Origin: a virus
IMG/VR virus record: IMGVR_UViG_3300021168_000002
Coordinates: 37,725 to 101,724 of that record
Length of the DNA stretch: 64,000 nucleotides
Strand: one strand, 5' to 3'
Shown piece by piece: positions 35,018-43,299 of this stretch. Both the position numbers and the translations under genes were made by a program. The first letter of the stretch is position 1; each line of letters starts with the position of its first letter. The notes under the pieces were generated by a model. That model saw only the letters and a list, made by a program, of their open reading frames with translations. It was not told the DNA's origin and ran no database searches.

Positions 35018-35434
35018 TCATTTATTCTTACGAGGGCGACCTCTGCCAGTATGTATGAGTGGTGCAGTGTTGTCTGCGCGACGGCCCTTAGCAACGCGGC
35101 GAATATGGCTCAATGTTGTTTTGACCACATTAAGGGACATATTCATCTCTTTGGCAACTTGGAAGTTAGGCATCTGCACGCGATAGTAGAGGTGGATAAG
35201 ACGCATCCAGCGACCAGCGCAGATAGCAGCTTTATTGTCGGTGCGCAGTCGGGGAAACGCGCGAAGGAGAACCTTCTGAACTTCTTTATCATTTAACGTC
35301 CAAGCCGGAATCTCGCGCTCCATCGTTCTTGTCTTTGTGATCTGAAAGGCATTCATGAAATTATCGTTTACGTCCATACGGCGGCGTAATTTTATCATGT
35401 CTTTGTTGCGGGTCAGCTTAATGTCGCGCGCCAT
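35018..35434 (-). CDS. Helix-turn-helix, sigma-region-4-like protein
   Basis: 138 residues with a strong GGAGGAAATAG ribosome site. The C-terminal part FQVAKEMNMSLNVVKTTLSH fits a sigma-70 region 4 or LuxR-type HTH, followed by a basic RGRPRKNK tail (AT-hook-like). A role in switching transcription between operons is inferred. Confidence 0.6.
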   Translation of the reverse strand: MARDIKLTRNKDMIKLRRRMDVNDNFMNAFQITKTRTMEREIPAWTLNDKEVQKVLLRAFPRLRTDNKAAICAGRWMRLIHLYYRVQMPNFQVAKEMNMSLNVVKTTLSHIRRVAKGRRADNTAPLIHTGRGRPRKNK

Positions 35435-35579
35435 CTATTTCCTCCAGTGTTTCGTTGTCAGTTATTTCTGGTTCCTCCTGTAGCCCCAATTGCCTCTCGC
35501 CCAGGCCGTGCGATTCTAAAACTTCTTCCCAATACAATCGATCTTCCCGGGTAATATCCGGTTTGTTAATTCGTTTCAT
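35418..35579 (-). CDS. Small acidic hypothetical protein
   Basis: 53 residues from ATG 35579. Glu-rich (YWEEVLESHGLGERQLGLQE). It overlaps the nuclease gene by 14 bases and the HTH gene by 17. Confidence 0.5.
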   Translation of the reverse strand: MKRINKPDITREDRLYWEEVLESHGLGERQLGLQEEPEITDNETLEEIDGARH

Positions 35580-36777
35580 GTGGTGCCTCGTTGTCTTCCT
35601 CCGCGAAGATATCAATATCCTCGTCGGATTTGGTGAAATTCGTTTCTCTGTAATCTTTGTTATTCAAGACGAACGCTTGAAAGTATGGGTCGCTGCGGTC
35701 GTCGTGCGGGTATCGCACGCCGAAAGTGTTCTCATAGTTACCGGAGTGCCAAGCGTTCACGATGTTTATGATCTGCCGCTGTGCGATCTTGCCCGCGTCG
35801 TCCGCCGATTCCACGGTCACGAAGCCCGCGTTGAACTGCAGCCGCTGCTTGGTAACCGACTCCTCGGCAGCGAACGTTCCGTTAATATCCAGCCAAGCGG
35901 CGCGGCGTTCCTTAGCGACGTTGGTCTGTTCTGTCTTACCATTCTTCTTGCCTTGGACTCGTTCCATTTCCTCGATCATGAAGTCATTCGGCAACAACCA
36001 TATTCCGTCGTCCTCTACCATCGCGACTACAGCCTCCTGGCCCGCCTTCATACATCCCTCGTCTTCCAGTAGCGTGACCGAGTAGCCCTTCTGGATAGTC
36101 AGACCTTTCTTGACGAACCAAAGTAGCGCCACGTCTCGAATGCCAGAGAGCCATGAGTAGCGTCGTAGTTGAGTATCGTATGCGGCGATTCCGTATTGTT
36201 CAGGAAAATCTGCCCCAGCGGTCTTGATGTCCACGATGATTGGACGGAAGGCCCCATACTCGGGGAGCCAGTTAAGCTTGGGAAGCATAGGATGATTAGG
36301 CTCGACGAAGGCCACAATATCAAGTTTTCCTGCATCTTCGATTTCTCCGTAGTTCGGGTCGCCAGGAAATACTTCCTTGACGTACTCCCGCTGAAACACT
36401 ATCTGGCCGCCGAGCGGAATGGGCAGAGTCGGCTGGCGAATCGCGTACAACTTCAACCAGTCGGTCGCGATATGTTCGCACTGCGCCCAATCCTTTTCGA
36501 CTCGCGTGTACTGCAGTTCCTTGTTGTCTCGAAACGAGGCCCACTGAGTTTGAAAGTGCTTGATCGCATCGCCCAACACCCCGCGATTCTCGTGGTAGTA
36601 CTGAATAGCCGATTCGAATGCCTTGCCTAACTCAAAGCGGGCCTTGTTGTTCTTCTCGCGCCAGCCGTGAATCTTCTGCAGTTTGTATTTCAGCGGGCAT
36701 TGGTCCCAAGTGTTGCCCGCACTGTAACTGTGTTTGCGCCACGGTTTTCCGGCGCTATTAATATAAAGGAACGCCAT
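35566..36777 (-). CDS. RecB/Cas4-like PD-(D/E)XK nuclease
   Basis: 403 residues. SAGNTWDQCPLKYKLQKIHG, GKAFESAIQYY (the GxxxH-like helix), DIVAFVE and IIVDIKTAG (D...DxK) plus YDTQLRRYSWL form the RecB-family nuclease core. It is likely a 5'-3' or processing exonuclease working with the adjacent UvrD-type helicase and the candidate annealing protein in recombination. Both neighbouring genes overlap or abut. Confidence 0.8.
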   Translation of the reverse strand: MAFLYINSAGKPWRKHSYSAGNTWDQCPLKYKLQKIHGWREKNNKARFELGKAFESAIQYYHENRGVLGDAIKHFQTQWASFRDNKELQYTRVEKDWAQCEHIATDWLKLYAIRQPTLPIPLGGQIVFQREYVKEVFPGDPNYGEIEDAGKLDIVAFVEPNHPMLPKLNWLPEYGAFRPIIVDIKTAGADFPEQYGIAAYDTQLRRYSWLSGIRDVALLWFVKKGLTIQKGYSVTLLEDEGCMKAGQEAVVAMVEDDGIWLLPNDFMIEEMERVQGKKNGKTEQTNVAKERRAAWLDINGTFAAEESVTKQRLQFNAGFVTVESADDAGKIAQRQIINIVNAWHSGNYENTFGVRYPHDDRSDPYFQAFVLNNKDYRETNFTKSDEDIDIFAEEDNEAPHETN

Positions 36778-36971
36778 TATTCGTTCCTTGGGTCGGTGAA
36801 GGTGAAGCGACCGTCGATTCGACTATCGTTAAAATCGTGACCTTCGTAAAATACTTCGTCATCTTCCGACGATGCTACCCACTCATCGAACGCATTTTCT
36901 TGGCCTACACGAACGAAATATTCGTGACCACTTTCATCTGCCAAAATTTGATATCGCTCTTCATTGCTCAT
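36777..36971 (-). CDS. Small acidic hypothetical protein
   Basis: 64 residues from ATG 36971, overlapping the helicase stop. Acidic (WVASSEDDEVFYEGHDFNDS) with strands. Could be a helicase or nuclease modulator by position; no direct evidence. Confidence 0.6.
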   Translation of the reverse strand: MSNEERYQILADESGHEYFVRVGQENAFDEWVASSEDDEVFYEGHDFNDSRIDGRFTFTDPRNE

Positions 36972-38595
36972 CTTCTTCTCCAAATACTTCCACATCTTCC
37001 GCGAACTCATTAAGAAATTGACTCCTATTTTTCGTGAAAGAGATTTGCAATTCATCGGCGGCCCTGCTCGCGGCGACGAAGAAAATACGATGCTCTTCTA
37101 GTAGCTCGCCTTCCTTGTGCGGCATCGTGCCCTGGTTGCAGCCGACCACGAATACCCGCTTCCATTCCCGGCCCTTGGCTTGGTGGACCGTGGACAGCGT
37201 CAGAATTGGTTCCGTCTTGGAGCGTCGCATATAGGTGATCTTGCGGAGCCAATCTAGGAATTGCGGGACGGTGAGCGGCAGGCCGGTCTCCTTGCTGCGG
37301 CGGCCAGCCATGCGGACGATGTCGTTCAGATTTTCGATAGGGTCCTTCTCCATCGGGTTGCCCTTCGTATTCGTGTAGCGATAGACCAGATTGTGCTCCC
37401 GGATAAGGTCCGTCATTACTGTGGCGGCGGGGCGAGGGTCGCCGGTCTTTTCCTTGGTCAGGTCGATCAGGTGCTTCACCTCGTTCTCTTGCCACACGTT
37501 CTTCTTGCCGAGAATTTCGGCCTTGATGTTGCGGCTCATCGCGCGGCGCTGAATAAGCTGTAGTTGGCGATTGGTGCGAGCCAATATGGCAGACTCGTCC
37601 TCGATGCCGCGCTCACTGATTTCGCTTAACACCTCGTTGGCTTCCTCGTCTTCCGTTGAGTAATTTATGAAACGAAGTTCGTCGCGAATGTCGGCGGCTG
37701 AGGGACGCGCCGAGATCATGTGACTCGCGAGTCCGTTGTCGACCGGTATAATTTTCTTAAAGAAGTCTACAAGTCTAACAGTCGACCGATAATTTTGCCC
37801 AAGATATAGCGTTCTTGCTCCGGGGAATGTTTTGGAAAAGTTAGAGAGATTTCCAGATTGCGCGCTTCTCCATTCGTAGATAAGTTGATTTTCATCTCCG
37901 ACCACAAAGATGTTTCCTCCGTAGAGGAGTTTGAGAAGTTGGAATTGGGTGGTGTCAGTATCTTGGCACTCGTCGACTGCAATATATCTTCTAGTGTTGC
38001 GCGCTCTAACAGCATCTTTGCCCTCCAAAAGTTTGACTGTCTCTTTCACCAACGAATCAAAATCGAGCCAGCCTTGCTCCCGGCACCTGATCTCGTAGTC
38101 GCGATACGCCAGAGCATAAAAGTAACCGACGCCCGAGTTGAATTCTTCTTCGATAGCTTGATCGGTGCTGACGTTCCCAGCCTTCCACTCGCTGATGCGG
38201 TCGGACAGCGCGCGGTATGATGTGATCGGCGGGTAAAGTTTGAGCAGGTCCTTCATCAACATGAATTGTTCCCCGCGTACCGGTATGATCGTGGGGCACG
38301 TCGGGAATGGGATGTGAGCGCGCTCCCGTTTGAGCAAGTCGAGGCAGAAGCTGTGGAAGGTGCGGAAGACATTGGAGGCATCTACCATACTGACGCGCTC
38401 CACCATCTCTTTGGCGGCGCTGGCTGTGAATGTCAGATTCAAGATGTCGCTGTCAGGAATTCCTGCTTCCCGCATCTTCAAGTAACGTCCCACTAACACG
38501 CGGGTCTTCCCCGCGCCGGGACCTGCGATCATTACGAAGTCGCCGTCCACGGCATCGACGCCTAGCTGTTGTTCGGGATTGAATTCAAGACTCAC
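36961..38595 (-). CDS. UvrD/PcrA-type superfamily 1 DNA helicase
   Basis: 544 residues from GTG 38595 (GTGA overlap). Motifs: Q-motif FNPEQQ, Walker A AGPGAGKT, Ia FTASAAKEM, II VDECQDTD, III FVVGDENQLIYEW, IV LGQNYRST, V STVHQAKGREWKRV and VI FFVAASRA. It is shorter than UvrD (about 720). It unwinds DNA 3'-5' with ATP, probably in recombination or replication with the neighbouring nuclease. Confidence 0.92.
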   Translation of the reverse strand: MSLEFNPEQQLGVDAVDGDFVMIAGPGAGKTRVLVGRYLKMREAGIPDSDILNLTFTASAAKEMVERVSMVDASNVFRTFHSFCLDLLKRERAHIPFPTCPTIIPVRGEQFMLMKDLLKLYPPITSYRALSDRISEWKAGNVSTDQAIEEEFNSGVGYFYALAYRDYEIRCREQGWLDFDSLVKETVKLLEGKDAVRARNTRRYIAVDECQDTDTTQFQLLKLLYGGNIFVVGDENQLIYEWRSAQSGNLSNFSKTFPGARTLYLGQNYRSTVRLVDFFKKIIPVDNGLASHMISARPSAADIRDELRFINYSTEDEEANEVLSEISERGIEDESAILARTNRQLQLIQRRAMSRNIKAEILGKKNVWQENEVKHLIDLTKEKTGDPRPAATVMTDLIREHNLVYRYTNTKGNPMEKDPIENLNDIVRMAGRRSKETGLPLTVPQFLDWLRKITYMRRSKTEPILTLSTVHQAKGREWKRVFVVGCNQGTMPHKEGELLEEHRIFFVAASRAADELQISFTKNRSQFLNEFAEDVEVFGEEDEQ

Positions 38596-39938
38596 TTGAC
38601 TCCGAGTGAATCGTTGATGTACTTGACCAAACCTTTCGTTGTATTCTTAGTAACGAAACTTTCGAACCACCCCAGCATCTCTTCCCACTGGTCGGTTGTC
38701 ATGTACTGCGGCGCGGTGCCGGTGTTCTTAGTGATGAAGGCACGCATCTTCTGCACGCTGCCCATATTCTCGCTGCTGGGCAATTCGGAGGTGTAGACCG
38801 AGACACGCTTACGGTAGTCGGCCATCTGGGTGTCGGTCGGCTTGCCTATGAAGCCAGGGTCCCCTGTACCCTGATTGGATACGCTCGTACCCGCAACGGG
38901 TACAGGTGGGGGCGGTGCTGGCGCTGGGGAGCACAGAGGCGCGACATCAAGTACTTGTGGCGGCACAGCAGCAACCGCTTGCGTTGGCGCGGCGGGGGGC
39001 GCGGTACGCGAAAGGCCGAGGCCACTGAGAATTGCTGCCGAGGCGAATGCCGGGGCCGGGGTTAAAACTGTCTCCGGTTCCACCTCCATGCTGATCGTGT
39101 TCTTTTGCTTCCGGGCGCGCTTTGGCTTGGCCGCTTCTTTGGCCGATTCCGGATTAGCCGTAAGTGCTGCAACTGCAGGAGTTATGGGGACCGGGGGCTG
39201 TTGAATGTCCGGTTTAATGTCCGCTTCCGGGTCCCTCGCCTTGAGAAAGGCGGCTGCAGCCGCGTGAATGGCCTTTTGGGTTGTTGCGAAATCTGCCCAC
39301 TCGCCCGAAGGCGCGGGGGCCTCATGGGTTACCGTGCCGGTGGCGTGATCGATAGTTGTCATTTCTATCACTCGCCCGGGGGCGTTGTTGGGCGTGGCGG
39401 TCGGAGCCGGGATAACCATCGGGCCGTTCGCCAGCGTTGCGCCTGCGGCGGGATTCGATGTGTCGCCTACCAGCGATTGGACTTCACTCTCGTCTAGGAT
39501 GCCTAGAGAGGTGAACTGCATGGTCAAGCGGCGCAAAGCGCGGGTGCTCGCGGTCATGATGGCGTCGTCGAGCGCCTTGCCTACCAGTCCGGTAATATAT
39601 TTTGAGCCTGTCGCGATCTCGTTGCGACCACCGACCACTCCGTTATCGTCTGGCTTCCTACCTGCGGCGGTGAAGACTATAGAACCGTTAATCATCTGAT
39701 TCGTAAGGGATTGCACCTCGATGCGTAGAATATTGCGTAGAATCTCAGCGGTGCCTCGGCGCGCGTAAACCACCAGCGACTGGCCGGGGCCGTTCTCATT
39801 CTTCATCCATATCGTGTCCAGCCCGTTCAAGCCTGGGTCCAGCCCGATGAATACGCTGACATCGGCCAGATACTTCGCGACTTCTTCCGGCGTCAGCTTC
39901 GAAAGATCGTGCTGGATAACCAATTGTTGTTTGCTCAT
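38592..39938 (-). CDS. Candidate single-strand annealing recombinase
   Basis: 448 residues; ATG 39938 follows GGAGATAT. Residues 1-165 hold the domain. A VVYARRGTAEILRN strand-helix and a KALDDAIMTASTRALRRLTM helix followed by SLGILDESEVQS strongly recall the T-x-A-x-RR...G-x-LDE-EV core of phage annealing proteins (RecT/Erf-like). The rest is a long Ala/Pro linker and a helical C-terminus. Its place next to helicase and nuclease genes supports recombination. Confidence 0.6.
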   Translation of the reverse strand: MSKQQLVIQHDLSKLTPEEVAKYLADVSVFIGLDPGLNGLDTIWMKNENGPGQSLVVYARRGTAEILRNILRIEVQSLTNQMINGSIVFTAAGRKPDDNGVVGGRNEIATGSKYITGLVGKALDDAIMTASTRALRRLTMQFTSLGILDESEVQSLVGDTSNPAAGATLANGPMVIPAPTATPNNAPGRVIEMTTIDHATGTVTHEAPAPSGEWADFATTQKAIHAAAAAFLKARDPEADIKPDIQQPPVPITPAVAALTANPESAKEAAKPKRARKQKNTISMEVEPETVLTPAPAFASAAILSGLGLSRTAPPAAPTQAVAAVPPQVLDVAPLCSPAPAPPPPVPVAGTSVSNQGTGDPGFIGKPTDTQMADYRKRVSVYTSELPSSENMGSVQKMRAFITKNTGTAPQYMTTDQWEEMLGWFESFVTKNTTKGLVKYINDSLGVK

Positions 39939-39945
39939 ATATCTC

Positions 39946-40626
39946 CTATTTGTAATTTTCCGCTTCAATACGAGTTAGAAAAAAGTGAATTCCACCAGAG
40001 CATTCTTCCCAGCGATTTTCATCCCATTTATCGGCTCGTACCCACTGCCCTGTTTTGTAGGTGAATGTAGAGTCATGTTTAGAAATACCAATTTCTGCGC
40101 CGATAACTTCGAGCACTTTTGCTCGCTCTGCACGGCACTTACGCCCGGTCGCATTAGATCGACGGGCCTTGGAAGGAATGAATAGCCGGACAAGAACATT
40201 ATTTTCACATATTTTCCATCCAAAAAGCGGGCCGTGATCTGGAACGATGGATGTTTGTGCCCATACCAATTCTGCATTTTTCGCGCCGTACAGGTCCGCG
40301 CCGTACAGGTCCGCGCCGGACAGGTCCGCGCCGTACAGGTCCGCGCCGCGCAGGTCCGCGCCGCGCAGGTTCGCGCCGTACAGGTTCGCGCCGTACAGGT
40401 TCGCGCCGCGCAGGTTCGCGCCGTACAGGTCCGCGCCGGACAGGTCCGCGCCGGACAGGTCCGCGCCGGACAGGTCCGCGCCGGACAGGTTCGCGCCGGA
40501 CAGGTTCGCGCCGCGCAGGTTCGCGCCGGATTTAATAGCGGCTAAGATTAGCGCAGCAAAACTTTCTGCTTCCGCTTGATAAAGAACTTTTGAACTATCA
40601 TATTTTGATAAAATTTGTCGATTCAT
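39946..40626 (-). CDS. Pentapeptide-repeat protein with DUF5758-like C-terminus
   Basis: 226 residues. About 17 pentapeptides of A(N/D)L(R/S/Y)G type (residues about 35-118) would form a right-handed square beta-helix. The C-terminal domain has [35 protein letters not shown] and [14 protein letters not shown], as in DUF5758 proteins. Some such helices mimic DNA. The repeat is almost perfect at DNA level, suggesting recent expansion. Function unknown. Confidence 0.75.
   Translation of the reverse strand: MNRQILSKYDSSKVLYQAEAESFAALILAAIKSGANLRGANLSGANLSGADLSGADLSGADLSGADLYGANLRGANLYGANLYGANLRGADLRGADLYGADLSGADLYGADLYGAKNAELVWAQTSIVPDHGPLFGWKICENNVLVRLFIPSKARRSNATGRKCRAERAKVLEVIGAEIGISKHDSTFTYKTGQWVRADKWDENRWEECSGGIHFFLTRIEAENYK
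40282..40530. repeat. 15-bp tandem repeat within the pentapeptide gene
   Basis: About 16 copies of the plus-strand unit CAGGTYCGCGCCGNN (codons for A-N/D-L-x-G on the minus strand). The variable two bases are TA, GA or CG. The array is in codon phase and has no spacers. Confidence 0.85.
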
Positions 40627-40644
40627 GATTTCACCTCTTTTAGA

Positions 40645-40673
40645 ATACTAGCACAATTCTGATGCTTTGTCAA
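40645..40673 (-). promoter_or_regulatory. Promoter of the recombination / glycan operon
   Basis: Minus strand: TTGACA, 17-bp spacer, TAGTAT preceded by TGC. It is the best -10 of the family. It lies 19 bp before ATG 40626. No other promoter was seen down to 26.3 kb, so it may drive the whole 14-kb run. Confidence 0.75.
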
Positions 40674-40676
40674 GGG

Positions 40677-41075
40677 CTATTTATCGTCTCGAACGATCTC
40701 GATCTTGACCTTCTCTACTCCAAACTTTTTGATATCGATACGCCGCGCCACCCGGGCTGAGACGTCGATCTCCCGGCCCTCCTCGTACGGCCCCCGGTCG
40801 GTGACCACCGCAAACTCGCTGTGCCCGGTGCGTACGTTCGTAATACGGAGCCACGTCCCGCATGGCAGATACGGGTGTGCCGCTGTCAGTTTTTCAGGGT
40901 CGAATTTCTGACCGCAGGCGGTCTTCTTTCCCGCCCAAGCGTCGCCGTACCACGAAGACATTCCGGTCCAAGACTTGCTGTACTTTGGTTTCGGACTCGT
41001 CTTCGGAGCCTGCGCTTGCAGCGTCAACATCGGTAACATCACCGCAACTGTCAGAACCGCGAGTAGTTTTCTCAT
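40677..41075 (-). CDS. RlpA-like exported double-psi beta-barrel protein
   Basis: 132 residues. Signal peptide MRKLLAVLTVAVMLPMLTLQ with an AQA cleavage site. GMSSWYGDAWAGKKTACGQ, LTAAHPYLPCGTWLRITNV, VVTDRGPYEEGREIDVS and AARRID-type blocks match RlpA. In bacteria RlpA acts on glycan strands in the periplasm. Here it may assist lysis or remodel the wall. The catalytic-type Asp (TDRGPY) is kept. Confidence 0.85.
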   Translation of the reverse strand: MRKLLAVLTVAVMLPMLTLQAQAPKTSPKPKYSKSWTGMSSWYGDAWAGKKTACGQKFDPEKLTAAHPYLPCGTWLRITNVRTGHSEFAVVTDRGPYEEGREIDVSARVARRIDIKKFGVEKVKIEIVRDDK

Positions 41076-41081
41076 CTGGAA

Positions 41082-41110
41082 AGCGTATCATATTCTCTCC
41101 ATGTTGTCAA
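41082..41110 (-). promoter_or_regulatory. Promoter of the RlpA-like gene
   Basis: Minus strand: TTGACA, 17-bp spacer, TACGCT preceded by TGA, just before ATG 41075. The -10 (41087-41082) overlaps the ribosome-binding region, so the leader is very short. Confidence 0.65.
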
Positions 41111-41822
41111 GTCCTGAAAATTTACACCTTGGGTCATGGTAACTGTTCATCGCGGTCGCCATGTCGATCAACCAAAACTTGCCATCGACATCCTCCACGA
41201 AGTCTACGCTCCACTTGAGTTGTCCCATCGCCTTCGCAGCCTCTTTCGCAGCGTCTTGTAAGTCGGTGCGCATCCATTCGCGCGTCCAAAGATTTAGGGG
41301 CACGGGACCTCCGTCATCCATTTTATCTTTCAGCGCCTCGTCCGGCCAGTAGTGGTGAAAGCACTGGTGTCCCCGCTGGTCCGCGAAGACGCGCCACTCG
41401 TTGCCGATAGGCAGCCCGTTGAATGCGGTGCGCTCGTGCTTCACGTTTATGAGTTGGCGCACCATAATGGCGCTTGACTTCACCTTCGAATGGTAGCTCT
41501 TCAATTGCGCGCAAGACAACGTAGTGAGCAGCGCGTGATTCCAATCATCCTCGTCGTTGATGATGTAGGCGTCCTTACCCGCGTGCTTCGCACTGGTGAG
41601 ATCAGTGCGGATGAAGCAGGGAACGCCGATATTGTAAATGGCTGCTCCCACAGCGTAGTACAGCCGATCATACTCCTTGCTGCGCTGGCCGAGTAGCGCA
41701 GGCGCTAGTAGCTCTTCGTCATAGTCAACTAGAACTGTCTTCGGTAGCCAATCCCTCATCCACTGCCACGGGTGCGACTCCAACTTTGGGAACCAAAACT
41801 TTGCACTGTCTTGTGCGATCAT
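41088..41822 (-). CDS. ATP-grasp-like protein
   Basis: 244 residues with GGAGGGATACA before ATG. CFIRTDLTSAKHAGKDAYII, MVRQLINV, GNEWRVFAD and VDFVEDVDGKFWLIDMATAM follow the order of an ATP-grasp core (nucleotide-binding strands, then the metal-binding D...E/D motif). Substrate unknown. The 5' end overlaps the upstream small gene by 98 bases. Confidence 0.5.
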   Translation of the reverse strand: MIAQDSAKFWFPKLESHPWQWMRDWLPKTVLVDYDEELLAPALLGQRSKEYDRLYYAVGAAIYNIGVPCFIRTDLTSAKHAGKDAYIINDEDDWNHALLTTLSCAQLKSYHSKVKSSAIMVRQLINVKHERTAFNGLPIGNEWRVFADQRGHQCFHHYWPDEALKDKMDDGGPVPLNLWTREWMRTDLQDAAKEAAKAMGQLKWSVDFVEDVDGKFWLIDMATAMNSYHDPRCKFSGLDNMERI

Positions 41823-41937
41823 TGTATCCCTCCAAAATTTCCTCTGCTGAAATCATTGTCGGCTTCTTCGATTCCATAGGTATCCGACGAAACGGGCTAG
41901 CTGCCCACGGCGTCCATTGCAATTCTTTGTCGTCCAT
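41725..41937 (-). CDS. Small hypothetical protein overlapping the ATP-grasp gene
   Basis: 70 residues from ATG 41937 with GAGGTAAAT upstream, 7 bases after the polymerase gene. Trp- and Pro-containing start (WTPWAASPFRRIP), acidic end. The long overlap with the next gene in another frame is unusual. Confidence 0.5.
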   Translation of the reverse strand: MDDKELQWTPWAASPFRRIPMESKKPTMISAEEILEGYNDRTRQCKVLVPKVGVAPVAVDEGLATEDSSS

Positions 41938-41944
41938 ATTTACC

Positions 41945-43087
41945 TCACTTGTGATAATACGTTCCTTGAAAACCGTCCGCGCCCAACAAGAGGCCGGGTG
42001 CCCACTCAACTTCCTTACTCATGATCTCGACCATGTCGTGATACGTCGGGCTGAGTAAATCGTCTTCGACTTGGCAGATTCCCTCGTCGTGAACGTGGCC
42101 GATGACTGGCATCTCTGCGGCCTCGAATTCGAGCAGCTTCACCGCCAAGACGTCGCGCGCGATTCCTTGTACTGCGTTCTGAAATGTGTGCCCGCCGTGG
42201 GTGGATATGCTGTTGCACCACTGCTTGGTCTTCTGGTTCATGCCCGCGTAAATGAGCGAGTCGCGGTAGACGTCGATCTCGCTGCCCTCGTCGTCCTGTG
42301 TCTTCCACGGCATCATCGTCAGTTCCAGGCGCGCATCCAAGTAGTGGAGGTACCGCCCGCTGGGCAGCCGCATCCTCATCATCGGCTCCCGTTCCTTGTT
42401 GCCCGCTGCGTCGATGAAGTTGACACGGTCAATTACCACGCAGCCGCCTGGACCTAGACGGCGGGAGGTGGCCGGGTGGTCTGGGTGCATCACGTCTGCG
42501 ACCGCGACCTCGAATTGTTTCCAGATTCCAGTTTTAGGGTCACATATTTCTGGATAAGAGTCTCGGAAGATACGCACAACTTCCGCCGCCTGTTCCTGCG
42601 ACATCTCCACACCCATATTATCCGCGTAACCCCAAAGCCCGGTCTTGACGCGGTCGCGGACCTCTTCGCAGTAGCAGTACTTCTTGCCTATCTTCTTGAC
42701 CTTCCCATTCTGCTGGACGTATGTATCGTCGGCATTGCAAAGGTCGCCGTGGTCCTTGTACGCGTTTGGACTTTTGCCCCATCCGCCGCCCGATTGACGG
42801 TAGACGGCGGCCAGCACTCCCGGCTTCGCCAATTGGCGCATGCGCTTCGCAGCCAGCTTGCGTTCCTTGCCGTTCCTTCCCGTGTAGTCGGCCCAAAGGT
42901 GATCGTAACTCATGCCAAACATCTTCGCCGCGAAGGCGATGTATGGGTCCCGACCGTTCCGCCAATATACTCCAAACTGATCTGTGTAAGGGACGAATAC
43001 ATTCATCAAGTCGGTGCAGCCCGAGAGCCACGCGGAGACGCGAGTCTCAATACCGTTCAAGTCGCAGACATTGAAGCGAGTGCTCAC
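41945..43087 (-). CDS. DNA polymerase A, C-terminal (palm/fingers) subunit of a split enzyme
   Basis: 380 residues from GTG 43087, overlapping the stop of the 68-codon gene (GTGA). It begins exactly at palm motif A: FNVCDLNGIETRVSAW (D9, E14). Motif B is in the RKLAAKRMRQL...AAVYRQSGGGW region, and motif C is VIGHVHDEGI (near residue 333). All catalytic acids are present, so polymerisation should be possible if it pairs with the N-terminal product at 43300-44490. Confidence 0.9.
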   Translation of the reverse strand: MSTRFNVCDLNGIETRVSAWLSGCTDLMNVFVPYTDQFGVYWRNGRDPYIAFAAKMFGMSYDHLWADYTGRNGKERKLAAKRMRQLAKPGVLAAVYRQSGGGWGKSPNAYKDHGDLCNADDTYVQQNGKVKKIGKKYCYCEEVRDRVKTGLWGYADNMGVEMSQEQAAEVVRIFRDSYPEICDPKTGIWKQFEVAVADVMHPDHPATSRRLGPGGCVVIDRVNFIDAAGNKEREPMMRMRLPSGRYLHYLDARLELTMMPWKTQDDEGSEIDVYRDSLIYAGMNQKTKQWCNSISTHGGHTFQNAVQGIARDVLAVKLLEFEAAEMPVIGHVHDEGICQVEDDLLSPTYHDMVEIMSKEVEWAPGLLLGADGFQGTYYHK

Positions 43088-43290
43088 TTTAGCCTCGTGT
43101 ACGCCAGCCGTCGAAGCGGCGTTTCGCAAATCAGGTGCGCGAGCCACAGAGGAAAGCCTTTGCGGTGAACCCATATTTGCGTGTCGGGTTCGCCGCTCCA
43201 GGCTATCATCTGTCTAGCTCTTTCAATGGCGGCTTCCTTCGTATCGTACAAAGGCTCTCCGTCTTTTTCATCGAATCCTGTGAATGTCAT
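43084..43290 (-). CDS. 68-residue protein encoded between the two polymerase halves
   Basis: Strong ribosome site GAGGAGG before ATG 43290. The start lies 9 bases after the N-terminal polymerase gene, and the TGA overlaps the GTG of the C-terminal gene. The pattern YDTKEAAIERARQMI and IWVHRKGF faintly resembles small DUF2188-type domains. It is not an endonuclease or an intein fragment by motif. It might bridge the polymerase halves, but that is speculation. Confidence 0.65.
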   Translation of the reverse strand: MTFTGFDEKDGEPLYDTKEAAIERARQMIAWSGEPDTQIWVHRKGFPLWLAHLICETPLRRLAYTRLK

Positions 43291-43299
43291 AAAGCCTCC

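Noticed and set aside
38875-39497. Long plus-strand frames rich in Gly/Ala/Arg
   Set aside because: They mirror the Ala/Pro linker of the minus-strand annealing-protein gene. High GC keeps the frames open.
40234-40579. Regular repeat array resembling CRISPR, and three overlapping plus-strand frames
   Set aside because: Repeats are 15 bp without spacers and in codon phase with the minus-strand pentapeptide gene. The plus-strand frames are by-products of the repeat.
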